DNA of 12,889 nt from Deltaproteobacteria bacterium (GTDB lineage: Bacteria > Desulfobacterota_B > Binatia > UBA9968). Numbering within the stretch: position 1 is the first letter of the stretch; each line of letters begins with the position of its first letter. Location of the stretch: positions 1 through 12,889 of the forward strand of contig JACPSF010000325.1 in the NCBI GenBank assembly GCA_016193385.1. Reading direction: 5' to 3'. The notes below the pieces were generated by a model, which saw only the letters and a list, made by a program, of their open reading frames with translations, had not been told where the DNA came from and did no database searches. Shown one piece after another: positions 1 through 5,949 of the stretch. The position numbers and the translations under genes were made by a program.

Positions 1-309
1 AGCGACTACCCGGCTCGTTATGGCGGGGACGAGTTCGTGCTCATTCTCCCCGAAGACAACATGAAAAGCGCTTACCAAGCAGCCGATAAACTCCGCGTGC
101 AAATCAAGGAGTTCAACTTTAAGACATCCAACGGAGCCTTCTCCATAACCGTAAGCATTGGGATCAGCTCAACTTCCGAAAAATCGTACTCAGATTGCTG
201 CCCCTTGGTACAAGACGCTGACCAAGCCCTTTACCTAGCCAAAACGAACGGCAAGGACGAAGTCCAGACCGCCTTGCCCAGAAATTACATCCAAGCAGTC
301 AAACGGTAA
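1..309 (+). CDS. Diguanylate cyclase GGDEF domain, C-terminal part (5' truncated)
   Basis: The reading frame is open from base 1 and ends at TAA 307-309, so this is the last 102 residues of a protein that begins outside the window. The signature RYGGDEF is at visible residues 6-12. It is followed by the usual C-terminal half of the fold, including SIGIS and then DADQALYLAKTNGKDEV. In this family the GGDEF loop binds GTP and two monomers condense two GTP to cyclic di-GMP, a second messenger for the motile/sessile switch. The intact GGDEF suggests an active cyclase. The inhibitory RxxD site, normally just upstream of GGDEF, and any sensor domain cannot be seen. The internal GTG at 37 is only the first in-frame start in the window and would split the domain. 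Base composition looks more AT-rich than the metabolic genes from 2.3 kb onward. Confidence 0.9.
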   Translation, partial: SDYPARYGGDEFVLILPEDNMKSAYQAADKLRVQIKEFNFKTSNGAFSITVSIGISSTSEKSYSDCCPLVQDADQALYLAKTNGKDEVQTALPRNYIQAVKR

Positions 310-486
310 TTGGATAGCGCTATGCGGTCGCATTTTAAGAAGAATTCGATATACTATATATGGAAGCTTAGAGTTTTTCTGGTCCGGGGTTGAGCATTGC
401 TCGGGGTCGGTGTCTGGCCTTGCAATTTTGAAGATCTTATCTCACAGGCCGCAAGCTGGTGACGTCCACTTCTACATGCAAGCCGA

Positions 487-529
487 TCTCACGTTGACAT
501 AACGTGCCGTTATCGGATAGTTTCCCGTA
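487..529 (+). repeat. 43-bp direct repeat, copy 1 (with internal dyad and promoter-like hexamers)
   Basis: This 43-bp stretch is identical to 2228-2270, in the same orientation, 1741 bp away. Inside it is a perfect dyad, ATAACG-TGC-CGTTAT (499-513), plus a second nested inverted repeat, ACGTT-GACAT-AACGT (491-505). TTGACA at 494-499 matches the sigma-70 -35 consensus, and GATAGT at 516-521 is a 4/6 match to -10 with a 16-bp spacer. The dyad would then lie between the hexamers, like an operator. Alternatively this could be the end or recombination site of a lost mobile element. The identity is seen directly; the role is not known. Confidence 0.85.
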
Positions 530-556
530 CAAATGAATAGAGGGTAAATAGTAGAG

Positions 557-580
557 GGGTCAAGTCCGCTCTTGGCTCTT
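557..580 (+). repeat. Left terminal inverted repeat of the RayT-type element
   Basis: This 24-bp sequence starts GGGTCAAGTCC and ends CTTGGCTCTT. Its reverse complement recurs at 1285-1308 with one mismatch. It lies 34 bp upstream of the ATG at 614. Confidence 0.8.
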
Positions 581-613
581 GATAGATCCAATAAGATCGA
601 CTAGACGGTGTTG

Positions 614-1305
614 ATGGCTCGTCCACTGCGCATCGAGTACCCAGGGGCCTACTACCATGTCATGAACCGTGGCCTTTCCCGCAGAGACATTTTTTTGCAA
701 GACAAGGACCGACAGACGCTTTTGAATTTACTGTGCGACATCTCACGGCTGTGGAAGATAGAGATCTATGCCTACGGTTTGATGGACAACCACTACCACC
801 TGCTGCTCCAGACCCCTAAGACAGGACTATCCCGGGCGATGCGACACCTCGATGGGATCTACACTCAAAGGAGGTAGTGGATTTTTACAAGGCAGGGTAT
901 CGCAGACCGATCTTAGGGGATAAGGGGTTTATCGAGTGGGTGAGGGAGAGGCTTGGTGACAGGGCCAGAGTGGAGGAAAAGCCCGAGTCCCGGAGGGTAT
1001 TTGGGCTAGGGATTGAGGAAATTGCTCGGGCAACAGCCAGGGTGGTGTACGGCAAGCGGGTGGAGGAGCTAAGGAGAAAGCGCCGAGGGGCGGAGAACGA
1101 GGCACGGTCCATGGCGATGTATCTGTGTCGGACCTTGGGGGGACATAAGCACGGCGAGATTGGTAAGGTGTTGGGGTTAGAGAAGACCTCATCGGTCAGT
1201 TCGGTCTGTTTGAGGATGAAGGCAAGAGTGGAAGCGGAGAGGAAGATAGGCCGGAGGGCGGGGAGGATTGAAGAAGACTTCCAAAAGAGCCAAGAGTGGA
1301 CTTGA
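614..1305 (+). pseudogene. REP-associated tyrosine (Y1, HUH) transposase, internally deleted and frameshifted
   Basis: Two frames together resemble one transposase. The first (614-877, 87 aa) is the N-terminal half of a Y1/RayT enzyme. It starts MARPLRIEYPGAYYHV and carries the HUH metal-binding motif as NHYH (H60 and H62), and it stops at TAG 875-877 just after a YTQR stretch. The second (877-1305, another frame, GTG start) matches the C-terminal part, including a DnaA-like helix-turn-helix around the segment LGGHKHGEIGKVLG. The middle of the family is missing, roughly 90-100 residues by memory of its usual length. That part should contain the catalytic tyrosine near a YVHLNPVRA-like motif, and no such motif is present. 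The gene should therefore be inactive. ATG 614 is preferred over the GTG at 608 because it fits the family N-terminus. The second stop codon lies inside the right terminal repeat. Confidence 0.85.
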
Positions 1306-1308
1306 CCC
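1285..1308 (-). repeat. Right terminal inverted repeat of the RayT-type element
   Basis: This is the reverse complement of 557-580 with a single mismatch. It overlaps the last codons and TGA stop (1303-1305) of the C-terminal transposase fragment. Confidence 0.8.
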
Positions 1309-1315
1309 TTTATAC

Positions 1316-1346
1316 TCTGCGTATATCTGCGATCTGCGTATCTGCG
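1316..1346 (+). repeat. Four TCTGCG hexamers in tandem
   Basis: The hexamer TCTGCG occurs at 1316, 1326, 1333 and 1341, separated by short AT-containing spacers, immediately outside the right transposon end. It is a simple short repeat with no evident function. Confidence 0.6.
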
Positions 1347-1416
1347 ACCCCAACACGCTTTTATTCTTGGTAGGCAAAGGCTGCTTGCTGCGCCCGGCGG
1401 GCATGGAGCTGACAGG

Positions 1417-1455
1417 TAGCATTGGGAGAGGGCAAGAATCCCTCCCCCAATGCTA
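1417..1455 (-). terminator. Strong hairpin downstream of the small minus-strand gene
   Basis: TAGCATTGGGAGAGGG (1417-1432) pairs with CCCTCCCCCAATGCTA (1440-1455) around a 7-nt loop. This gives a 16-bp stem with one mismatch. It lies 13 bases past the stop codon of the gene at 1468-1770, where a transcription terminator would be expected. No T-run follows the stem on the minus strand, so it is not a canonical Rho-independent terminator. A REP-like palindrome is the alternative. Confidence 0.5.
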
Positions 1456-1467
1456 ACGCTGGGGTTT

Positions 1468-1770
1468 TCATTCGCTGCCGTCATTGCCACCGTCGCCGGC
1501 TGTAGTAGCCTGCAGGCGCTGTACAACGATTTCCACTTTCCCTAGTGGGTCATGGTCGCAAGGACCATGGAAGTCGATGATGTCACTGGTGTCCGCGCTC
1601 TTCAGAACCGGTTGGTCTGAAAACAGCGTAAGCTCTTCAATCGCCGGAAACTTCATATGGCAATAATCGATTCCGTCGGCACGGACTTTGGACAGGACGT
1701 CGGCCTGGACCGAAGCGGCCAAAACCGCCGTCAGAAAAAAACCAGCCAAGAGAAACCCACGAATCTTCAT
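1468..1770 (-). CDS. Small secreted protein of unknown function, two cysteines
   Basis: This is a 100-residue protein. The start is set by a strong ribosome binding site, AAAGGAGG, about 8 bases upstream of the ATG complementary to 1768-1770. Starting there also gives a clean signal peptide: basic MKIR, a hydrophobic core at residues 5-18, and a probable cleavage site after SVQA near residue 23. The predicted mature part is about 77 residues with two cysteines (motifs DYCHM and GPCDHD), which could form one disulfide in the periplasm. It also has several histidines and aspartates close to these cysteines. The C-terminus is a Gly/Asp/Asn-rich tail. I do not recognise the family and assign no function. 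It is a lone gene among mobile-element debris, with no neighbours in its orientation. Confidence 0.75.
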   Translation of the reverse strand: MKIRGFLLAGFFLTAVLAASVQADVLSKVRADGIDYCHMKFPAIEELTLFSDQPVLKSADTSDIIDFHGPCDHDPLGKVEIVVQRLQATTAGDGGNDGSE

Positions 1771-1928
1771 CCGTCGTACCTCCTTTCTAATAGGATTTAC
1801 TTCAGCTCCTAACAGGAGCAACGCGCGCGCGACCTAATGACTATTCGCTCGGAAGCAAGGAGTGTGCCATTCGTAGGACTTCAGGCCCGATTCGGTTAAC
1901 ATGCTGGATTCACACAATGTTTTTCGGG

Positions 1929-1960
1929 AGGAGGCTGGACTCAGAGGAGGCTGGACTCAG
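1929..1960 (+). repeat. 16-bp tandem repeat, two copies
   Basis: The unit AGGAGGCTGGACTCAG occurs at 1929-1944 and 1945-1960 exactly, and a third partial unit begins with AGGGAGG. It lies next to the putative IS21-type end and may result from slippage. Confidence 0.8.
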
Positions 1961-1974
1961 AGGGAGGAGAGCAA

Positions 1975-2060
1975 GTGGACAGTTTTGGCCACAGCCACGG
2001 ACAAAAAATCATACCGTTATGCTCAAAATCATACCGTTATGCTCAAAATGATACCTTTAC
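1975..2060 (+). mobile_element. Possible eroded end of an IS21-family element
   Basis: GTGGACAGTTTTGGCC at 1975-1990 is followed by tandem 20-bp units, AAAATCATACCGTTATGCTC, at 2005-2024 and 2025-2044, and a degenerate third unit at 2045-2060. IS21-family elements characteristically carry several short repeated transposase-binding units at each end, starting with TG. No istA or istB coding sequence lies within the window, so if the reading is right this is a solo end. The tandem repeat is seen directly; the family assignment is inference. Confidence 0.3.
2005..2060 (+). repeat. 20-bp tandem repeat, two exact plus one degenerate copy
   Basis: AAAATCATACCGTTATGCTC is present at 2005-2024 and 2025-2044 without mismatch. 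The third copy, from 2045, reads AAAATGATACCTTTAC. Confidence 0.85.
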
Positions 2061-2227
2061 GCTGCCCCGCAATAGAGAAGTGCAAAAGTGAAGATTTGAT
2101 CCCATGCACTGATTGTTTTGACCTGTTTCTGTCATCCTTAGGTTCGCTGCCACAAGCCATTGCTAGATCCCGAGCCCGACTTGTGAGTTCTTAAGTTGTT
2201 TATCTCCTCCTTATCACCACAAGGGGT

Positions 2228-2270
2228 TCTCACGTTGACATAACGTGCCGTTATCGGATAGTTTCCCGTA
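2228..2270 (+). repeat. 43-bp direct repeat, copy 2
   Basis: This is identical over 43 bases to 487-529 and in the same orientation, with the ATAACG-TGC-CGTTAT dyad at 2240-2254. It ends 82 bp before the start of the metallophosphoesterase gene. If its TTGACA and GATAGT hexamers act as a promoter, that gene would be the target. Confidence 0.85.
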
Positions 2271-2352
2271 AAACTCGGCATGCGGAGATACTTCTGTCCT
2301 GTCTGTTAACATTTTTTGAATTCTTTAAGTTTGATCGGCGCGGGGCCGCCGT

Positions 2353-3150
2353 ATGAGCGTGGCTTCGCACCGCGAGTTGGTTATCGTCCACAGTTCGGAC
2401 TTGCATCTGGGGTCCGACGGCACCTTTGGACAGTCCCGCTCCTTTGATCCGTTGTCACTTCTGCGCGAGGTTCTAGAGGCTGCTGCGTCGGTGCGTGCGG
2501 ATCTCGTGATGCTGGCCGGCGATACATTCGAGAACAATCGCCAGCCATCTCAGCTTCTTGATCGAGCCGCGCGAACCATGAGCGAGCACGGCGCGCCGAT
2601 CGTGATTCTGCCCGGCAACCACGACCCGCTGACACCCGACTCGGTCTACCGGCGTGCCGAGCTGGCGACCGGTTCGAACCTGTGTGTGCTCGGGCTCACG
2701 GTCGACGACGCGGTAGTTTTCCCCGGGCTCGGCCTGGAGGTCTGGGGCAGAGCGCACCTGGACTACTCCGACATGTCACCGCTCTGCAACCCACGACCTC
2801 GTTCGACGCGCTGGCAGCTCGCTGCAGCTCACGGCCACTACCTCGAAGGACCGGACGAGCCGGGCCGCTTACTTCCTTCCTGGCTGATCCGCCGCGAAGA
2901 TCTTATCGCGGCCGGCGCCGATTATGTCGCCCTGGGACACTGGAATCGTGCGGCGCGTGTGGGCGACAAGCACATCAACGCCTACTATTCGGGCTCCCCT
3001 GAATATGAAGGCACCGTCAACGTCGTTCGGCTACGGCAAGATGGCGCGGTCGAAGTGACACGGGCTCCCCTGCGTGCCTCGGCAGCGCGGGCGGGAGTGG
3101 AATTGGATAATGCCGGCGTTAATCAAAAGAATAAAAGGGGGAATCTGTGA
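2353..3150 (+). CDS. Calcineurin-like metallophosphoesterase (Mre11/SbcD-type fold)
   Basis: A 265-residue protein with the metallophosphoesterase motifs in order: D16-L-H18 in SSDLHLG, G56-D57 in AGDTFE, GNHD at 88-91, H160-G-H162, and G195-H196. These residues normally coordinate two metal ions and cleave phosphoester bonds. The closest overall shape is SbcD/Mre11 or a related DNA-repair-type exonuclease, but no SbcC/Rad50 partner is adjacent, so the substrate could be a nucleotide or small phosphoester instead. The last motif reads GHWN rather than GHxH, so the usual final histidine ligand is Asn198. The C-terminal 25 residues or so are hydrophilic and look like a tail. ATG 2353 directly precedes the beta strand leading to motif I; its ribosome binding site is weak. 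The stop overlaps the next start by 4 bp (GTGA), indicating translational coupling to the cupin gene. Confidence 0.85.
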   Translation: MSVASHRELVIVHSSDLHLGSDGTFGQSRSFDPLSLLREVLEAAASVRADLVMLAGDTFENNRQPSQLLDRAARTMSEHGAPIVILPGNHDPLTPDSVYRRAELATGSNLCVLGLTVDDAVVFPGLGLEVWGRAHLDYSDMSPLCNPRPRSTRWQLAAAHGHYLEGPDEPGRLLPSWLIRREDLIAAGADYVALGHWNRAARVGDKHINAYYSGSPEYEGTVNVVRLRQDGAVEVTRAPLRASAARAGVELDNAGVNQKNKRGNL

Positions 3151-3479
3151 AGTTCGTAAGAATCTATAGCGGTGACGACGGGCGGTCTCACTTTGAAGAG
3201 CTGGATGCCAGTGAAGGTTCAGCTCTTTTCTCGAAGGCGCAGTCCGCAACTGCGGTTGTTTTCAAAAACGACCCGGCCACACACCTCCTCGATTGGCATC
3301 CAGCGCCACGGCGTCAGTATTGCATTACTCTAGCCGGCTCTGCGGATATCCGTACTGGAGACGGCACGGTAAAGACGTTTGGACCGGGTGACGTCCTTTT
3401 AGCCGAAGACCTCACCGGCCAGGGGCACACGGTTGTGCCGAAAGGTAACTGGACAAGAGCGTTTGTTCACATCGAGTAA
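3147..3479 (+). CDS. Small single-domain cupin protein
   Basis: A 110-residue protein with a cupin-like beta-barrel pattern. Residues 50-70 (WHPAPRRQYCITLAGSADI) correspond to cupin motif 1. The segment FGPGDVLLAEDLTGQGH (78-94) corresponds to motif 2, with the conserved PGD turn and His94. The usual metal set HxH plus Glu in motif 1 is mostly absent, leaving His51 and His94, so metal binding and catalysis are uncertain and a binding or regulatory role is possible. The GTG start is chosen because AAAAGGGGG lies just upstream and the start overlaps the metallophosphoesterase stop (GTGA). A 90-bp gap separates it from the UbiD gene, with no clear terminator, so it may be co-transcribed with the catabolic genes. 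Confidence 0.8.
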   Translation: MKFVRIYSGDDGRSHFEELDASEGSALFSKAQSATAVVFKNDPATHLLDWHPAPRRQYCITLAGSADIRTGDGTVKTFGPGDVLLAEDLTGQGHTVVPKGNWTRAFVHIE

Positions 3480-3569
3480 AACACAAGGGGAAGCAGGAGC
3501 CTGGAGAGGCAGGTGCGGGTGTTTGGAATATTGATCGCAACTCCAGAGCGCGAAGGAGGTTAGGATTCC

Positions 3570-4940
3570 ATGGCCAAAGATCTGCGTGGTTTCATCGCAG
3601 AGCTGGAAGAGAAATCGCCCGAGGATGTGGCGCGCGTCAAGAAACTCGTTTCTCCCCGCTACGAGATGTCGGCGATTCTCACCCACTTGGAAAGGAAAAA
3701 GCGCCTTCCGCTGCTGTTCTTCGAAAACGTCCAGGGAGGCAGGGCCCCCGTGGCGATCAACGTCATGGCCAGCCGCCGCCTGATGGCCATGGCCATGGAA
3801 ACAAAATCTGAGGATCTGGCCAGGAAATTTCTGGAACGTCAGGCAAACGTGATTCCGCCGCTGGAAATGAGCGACGGACCGGTTCAGGAAGCGATCAGAG
3901 CAGGCGATGACGTGGATTTGGCGGAGCTCCCAATGCTGACCCACTACGACGTCAACGCCGCACCCTACATTACTGCGGGCATCGTCGTCGCCCAGGACCC
4001 CGATACCGGAGTAAGGAACACGAGCTACAACCGGCTCATGATGGGGGGTAAGCGGGAGCTCAGGATCTTCATGGCCATCGGGAGACACCTCTGGACCCTT
4101 CACAACAAAATGGAGCGCCGGGACCAACCCCTCCCTGTCGCCATCGTGATCGGCGTCCATCCCCTCTTTGCTTTAGGGGCTCAAGCCTTTACACCGGCGG
4201 ACGAAGACGAGTACGCGGTGATCGGGGGCATGATGAACGAGCCTTTGCGCCTGGTCAAAGCCAAAACCGTACCCCTGCTGGTGCCGGCCGACGCGGAGCT
4301 CGTCGTGGAGGGGCGGATGCTGCCCCACGTCCGGCGCGAGGAGGGGCCGTTTGGGGAGTTCACCGGCCATGCGGTCGAGAAGGACGACCGTCAGGTCATC
4401 GAAGTGACCGCCGTCACGCACCGAAAGAACTACATATTTCAGGACATCCACGCGGGATACACCGAGCACAAGTTGATGGGTGCGGTGCCCAGAGAAGCCG
4501 CGCTCCTAAAGGCCGTGCGCAACTCCGTCCCTACAGTGAAGGACGTCTGCATGCCCGTTTCGGGAAACTGTCGCTTTCACGCCTATATCTCCATCGCGAA
4601 ACGCACGCCGGGTCAGGCGAAAAACGCCATCTGCGCCGCTATCGCTTCCGATATGTTGCTCAAGCATGTGGTCGTCGTGGACGACGACATCGACGTCTTC
4701 GACGAGGAGGCGGTCCTCTGGGCCGTCTCCAACCGTTTTCAGGCGGATCGCGGCCTCGTGGTGATTGCCAACGCCCAGGGAAGCGAGCTGGATCCTACAG
4801 CAGGCCGGGACGGTGTGAACGCGAAAATGGGTATCGATGCGACCAAACCTTTGAGTGGTTTCCCGCCGCCGCTCCGGGTCCCCGATGAGGTCATGAATCG
4901 GATTCGCCTGAAGGACTTCCTGCCGCGGTTCTCGAAGTAA
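3570..4940 (+). CDS. UbiD-family prenylated-FMN-dependent decarboxylase
   Basis: A 456-residue protein of typical UbiD length. UbiD enzymes reversibly decarboxylate aromatic, heteroaromatic or alpha,beta-unsaturated acids using prenylated FMN, which is made by UbiX, plus a divalent metal and K+. By hand alignment the catalytic set is complete. Asn150 (in NTSYNRL), His173 and Glu214 (in DEDEYAVIGG) match the metal ligands. Arg155, Glu258 and Glu263 (in REEGPFGEF) match the Arg-Glu-Glu triad of fungal Fdc1. The C-terminus has the family segment GIDATKP. No signal peptide is visible, so it is cytoplasmic. AAGGAGG lies about 10 bases before the ATG. It is followed, after a 125-bp spacer with a dyad, by a molybdenum hydroxylase operon, suggesting carboxylate catabolism rather than ubiquinone synthesis. 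No ubiX is in the window. The substrate cannot be read from the sequence. Confidence 0.93.
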   Translation: MAKDLRGFIAELEEKSPEDVARVKKLVSPRYEMSAILTHLERKKRLPLLFFENVQGGRAPVAINVMASRRLMAMAMETKSEDLARKFLERQANVIPPLEMSDGPVQEAIRAGDDVDLAELPMLTHYDVNAAPYITAGIVVAQDPDTGVRNTSYNRLMMGGKRELRIFMAIGRHLWTLHNKMERRDQPLPVAIVIGVHPLFALGAQAFTPADEDEYAVIGGMMNEPLRLVKAKTVPLLVPADAELVVEGRMLPHVRREEGPFGEFTGHAVEKDDRQVIEVTAVTHRKNYIFQDIHAGYTEHKLMGAVPREAALLKAVRNSVPTVKDVCMPVSGNCRFHAYISIAKRTPGQAKNAICAAIASDMLLKHVVVVDDDIDVFDEEAVLWAVSNRFQADRGLVVIANAQGSELDPTAGRDGVNAKMGIDATKPLSGFPPPLRVPDEVMNRIRLKDFLPRFSK

Positions 4941-4945
4941 GCGTG

Positions 4946-4995
4946 CCCGTGCTCGGTATTCGTGCTCGCTCACGAACACGAGGCCACGAACACGG
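4946..4995 (+). repeat. Imperfect dyad with repeated CGTGCTCG / CACGAACACG words
   Basis: This lies in the 125-bp spacer between the UbiD gene and the FAD subunit gene. CGTGCTCG occurs twice (4948-4955 and 4961-4968) and CACGAACACG twice (4971-4980 and 4985-4994). The two words are near-complementary, so the region folds into an imperfect hairpin centred near 4968 (core TTCGTG...CACGAA). No T-run follows, so it is not a standard terminator. A processing or attenuation element, or a dispersed intergenic repeat, are options. Confidence 0.5.
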
Positions 4996-5065
4996 TTTCT
5001 CCGTCGACATTGACTCCCCGATCGCATTATGTTTAGAGAGAGCAGAGCCGGTTTGAAGAGGGTAG

Positions 5066-5926
5066 ATGACCATCCCAGAATTCGAGCTTCTGAGGCCCAG
5101 GACCCTCGGCGAGGCGAGCGAGCTTCTCTTAAAGCACGGCGATGAGGCCCGGCTGCTCGCCGGCGGAACCACGCTGGTGATCCTCATGAAGCAGCGCACT
5201 GTCTATTACCCGTACCTGATCGACCTCCAGGCCATCGCCGGGCTCGACCATATTACGGTTGACGGTGACGGGATCCGGATCGGCGCCATGGCAACACCGC
5301 GCGCCGTGGAATGCTCTCCGATCATTCGCAATTCCCTTCCGGCATTGGCCGACGCTTTCGGCAAGATCGGCAACGTGCGCATTAGAGCGACCGCTACCGT
5401 GGGCGGAAATCTGGCGCACGCCGACTACCGCCTCGATCCGCCTCCAGTGTTTCTGATTCTGCGTGCCGAACTGGTTCTGGCGGGGCCGAGTCAATCGCGC
5501 ACCGTCCCGATCAAGGACTTCTACCGCGGTCTATACGAAACGGCGCTCGAGCCGGGAGAGATCCTGGTCGAAGTGAGAATTCCGACCGCGCCCAACGGTA
5601 GCCGGACGCTGTATCTGAAATTCAGCTCGCTTTCCGCCAACGACTGGCCCTGCCTGGGGGTCGCCGCCCTCCTGAAGCTCAGCGGGAACCGATGCGATGA
5701 GCTCAGGCTTGCCGTCAGTGGTCTGGCCATGAAGCCGCTCCTGATCCATGGGCTCGAATTTGTCCGAAACGAAGCGATCACGGACAGTCTGCTCGATGAG
5801 GTCACGCGAATCGTCGACCAACAGATCTCTCCGATCGCGGATCTGCGCGGCTCGGAATGGTACAAGCGCGAGATGGCACGGGTATTCGTCAAACGGGCGA
5901 TTCGCGAGCTGGAAAAGGGCCGATAG
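5066..5926 (+). CDS. Molybdenum hydroxylase, FAD-binding medium subunit (CoxM/XdhB-like)
   Basis: A 286-residue protein of standard length for the FAD subunit of the xanthine dehydrogenase family. It passes electrons from the iron-sulfur subunit to FAD and on to an acceptor. The two FAD-binding signatures are present: AGGTTLV at 32-38 and TVGGNLAHAD at 111-120. The segment after the second signature, YRLDPPP, differs from the common PASD-type continuation. There are too few cysteines for the extra [4Fe-4S] loop of 4-hydroxybenzoyl-CoA reductase beta subunits, so this looks like an oxidative hydroxylase or dehydrogenase rather than a ferredoxin-driven reductase. It is first in a three-gene operon (medium, large, small), with 23 bp to the next start. 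ATG 5066 has only a modest GAGGG ribosome binding site. Confidence 0.92.
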   Translation: MTIPEFELLRPRTLGEASELLLKHGDEARLLAGGTTLVILMKQRTVYYPYLIDLQAIAGLDHITVDGDGIRIGAMATPRAVECSPIIRNSLPALADAFGKIGNVRIRATATVGGNLAHADYRLDPPPVFLILRAELVLAGPSQSRTVPIKDFYRGLYETALEPGEILVEVRIPTAPNGSRTLYLKFSSLSANDWPCLGVAALLKLSGNRCDELRLAVSGLAMKPLLIHGLEFVRNEAITDSLLDEVTRIVDQQISPIADLRGSEWYKREMARVFVKRAIRELEKGR

Positions 5927-5949
5927 GCGCAAAGAAACCGGGAGAGGCG

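Larger units (their letters stand above)
310..613. other. Gene-free stretch between GGDEF gene and transposase relic
   Basis: No supportable coding region was found on either strand. It holds copy 1 of the 43-bp repeat (487-529) and the left terminal inverted repeat of the transposase relic (557-580). An AT-rich patch at about 345-362 (TATACT at 350-355) resembles a -10 box but has no convincing -35 partner and no gene to serve. No T-tailed terminator hairpin is visible after the GGDEF stop codon. Confidence 0.6.
557..1308 (+). mobile_element. Decayed RayT-type (IS200/IS605-like Y1) transposon with terminal inverted repeats
   Basis: The element is bounded by 24-bp inverted repeats: 557-580, beginning GGGTCAAGTCC, and 1285-1308, ending GGACTTGACCC. 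They are complementary at 23 of 24 positions; the exception is G versus A in the middle. Between them lies a Y1 transposase gene with a large internal deletion. REP-associated tyrosine transposases are known to act on or sit beside palindromic or inverted ends. Preserved ends with a broken transposase suggest a non-autonomous remnant. No obvious target-site duplication was identified outside the repeats. Confidence 0.75.
1771..2352. other. Gene-free repeat-rich stretch
   Basis: This is the divergent spacer between the small secreted protein (minus) and the metallophosphoesterase (plus). It contains a small hairpin GCTCCT-AAC-AGGAGC (1805-1819) in the probable leader of the minus-strand gene, a CG dinucleotide run (about 1821-1831), two sets of tandem repeats (1929-1960 and 2005-2060), and copy 2 of the 43-bp repeat (2228-2270). 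An open frame at 1901-2194 runs through the tandem repeats and shows no protein-like features. No confident promoter was found for either flanking gene. Confidence 0.6.

Noticed and set aside
885..1526. Long minus-strand open frame opposite the transposase C-terminal fragment
   Set aside because: It is antisense to the transposase relic, runs across the terminal repeat and hairpin, and its translation is rich in Ser, Pro and Leu with no domain pattern or ribosome binding site.
1901..2194. 97-codon plus-strand frame
   Set aside because: It reads through both tandem-repeat arrays, has no convincing ribosome binding site and no recognisable fold; chance frame.
3399..4160. Long minus-strand frame opposite the UbiD gene, and similar frames opposite the Mo subunits
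   Set aside because: These are antisense shadows of strongly supported genes in GC-rich DNA.
5010..5037. Possible promoter before the FAD subunit (TTGACT ... TTTAGA)
   Set aside because: The -10 matches only 3 of 6 and the better TATGTT box is spaced only 12 bp; too weak to report as a feature.
5066..5926. 4-hydroxybenzoyl-CoA reductase beta subunit
   Set aside because: The cysteine-rich insertion for an extra [4Fe-4S] cluster is missing and the length is that of ordinary FAD subunits.
5857..5949. Upstream in-frame extension of the Mo large subunit
   Set aside because: It overlaps the FAD subunit gene and adds residues that do not fit the family N-terminus; ATG 5950 has a proper ribosome binding site.
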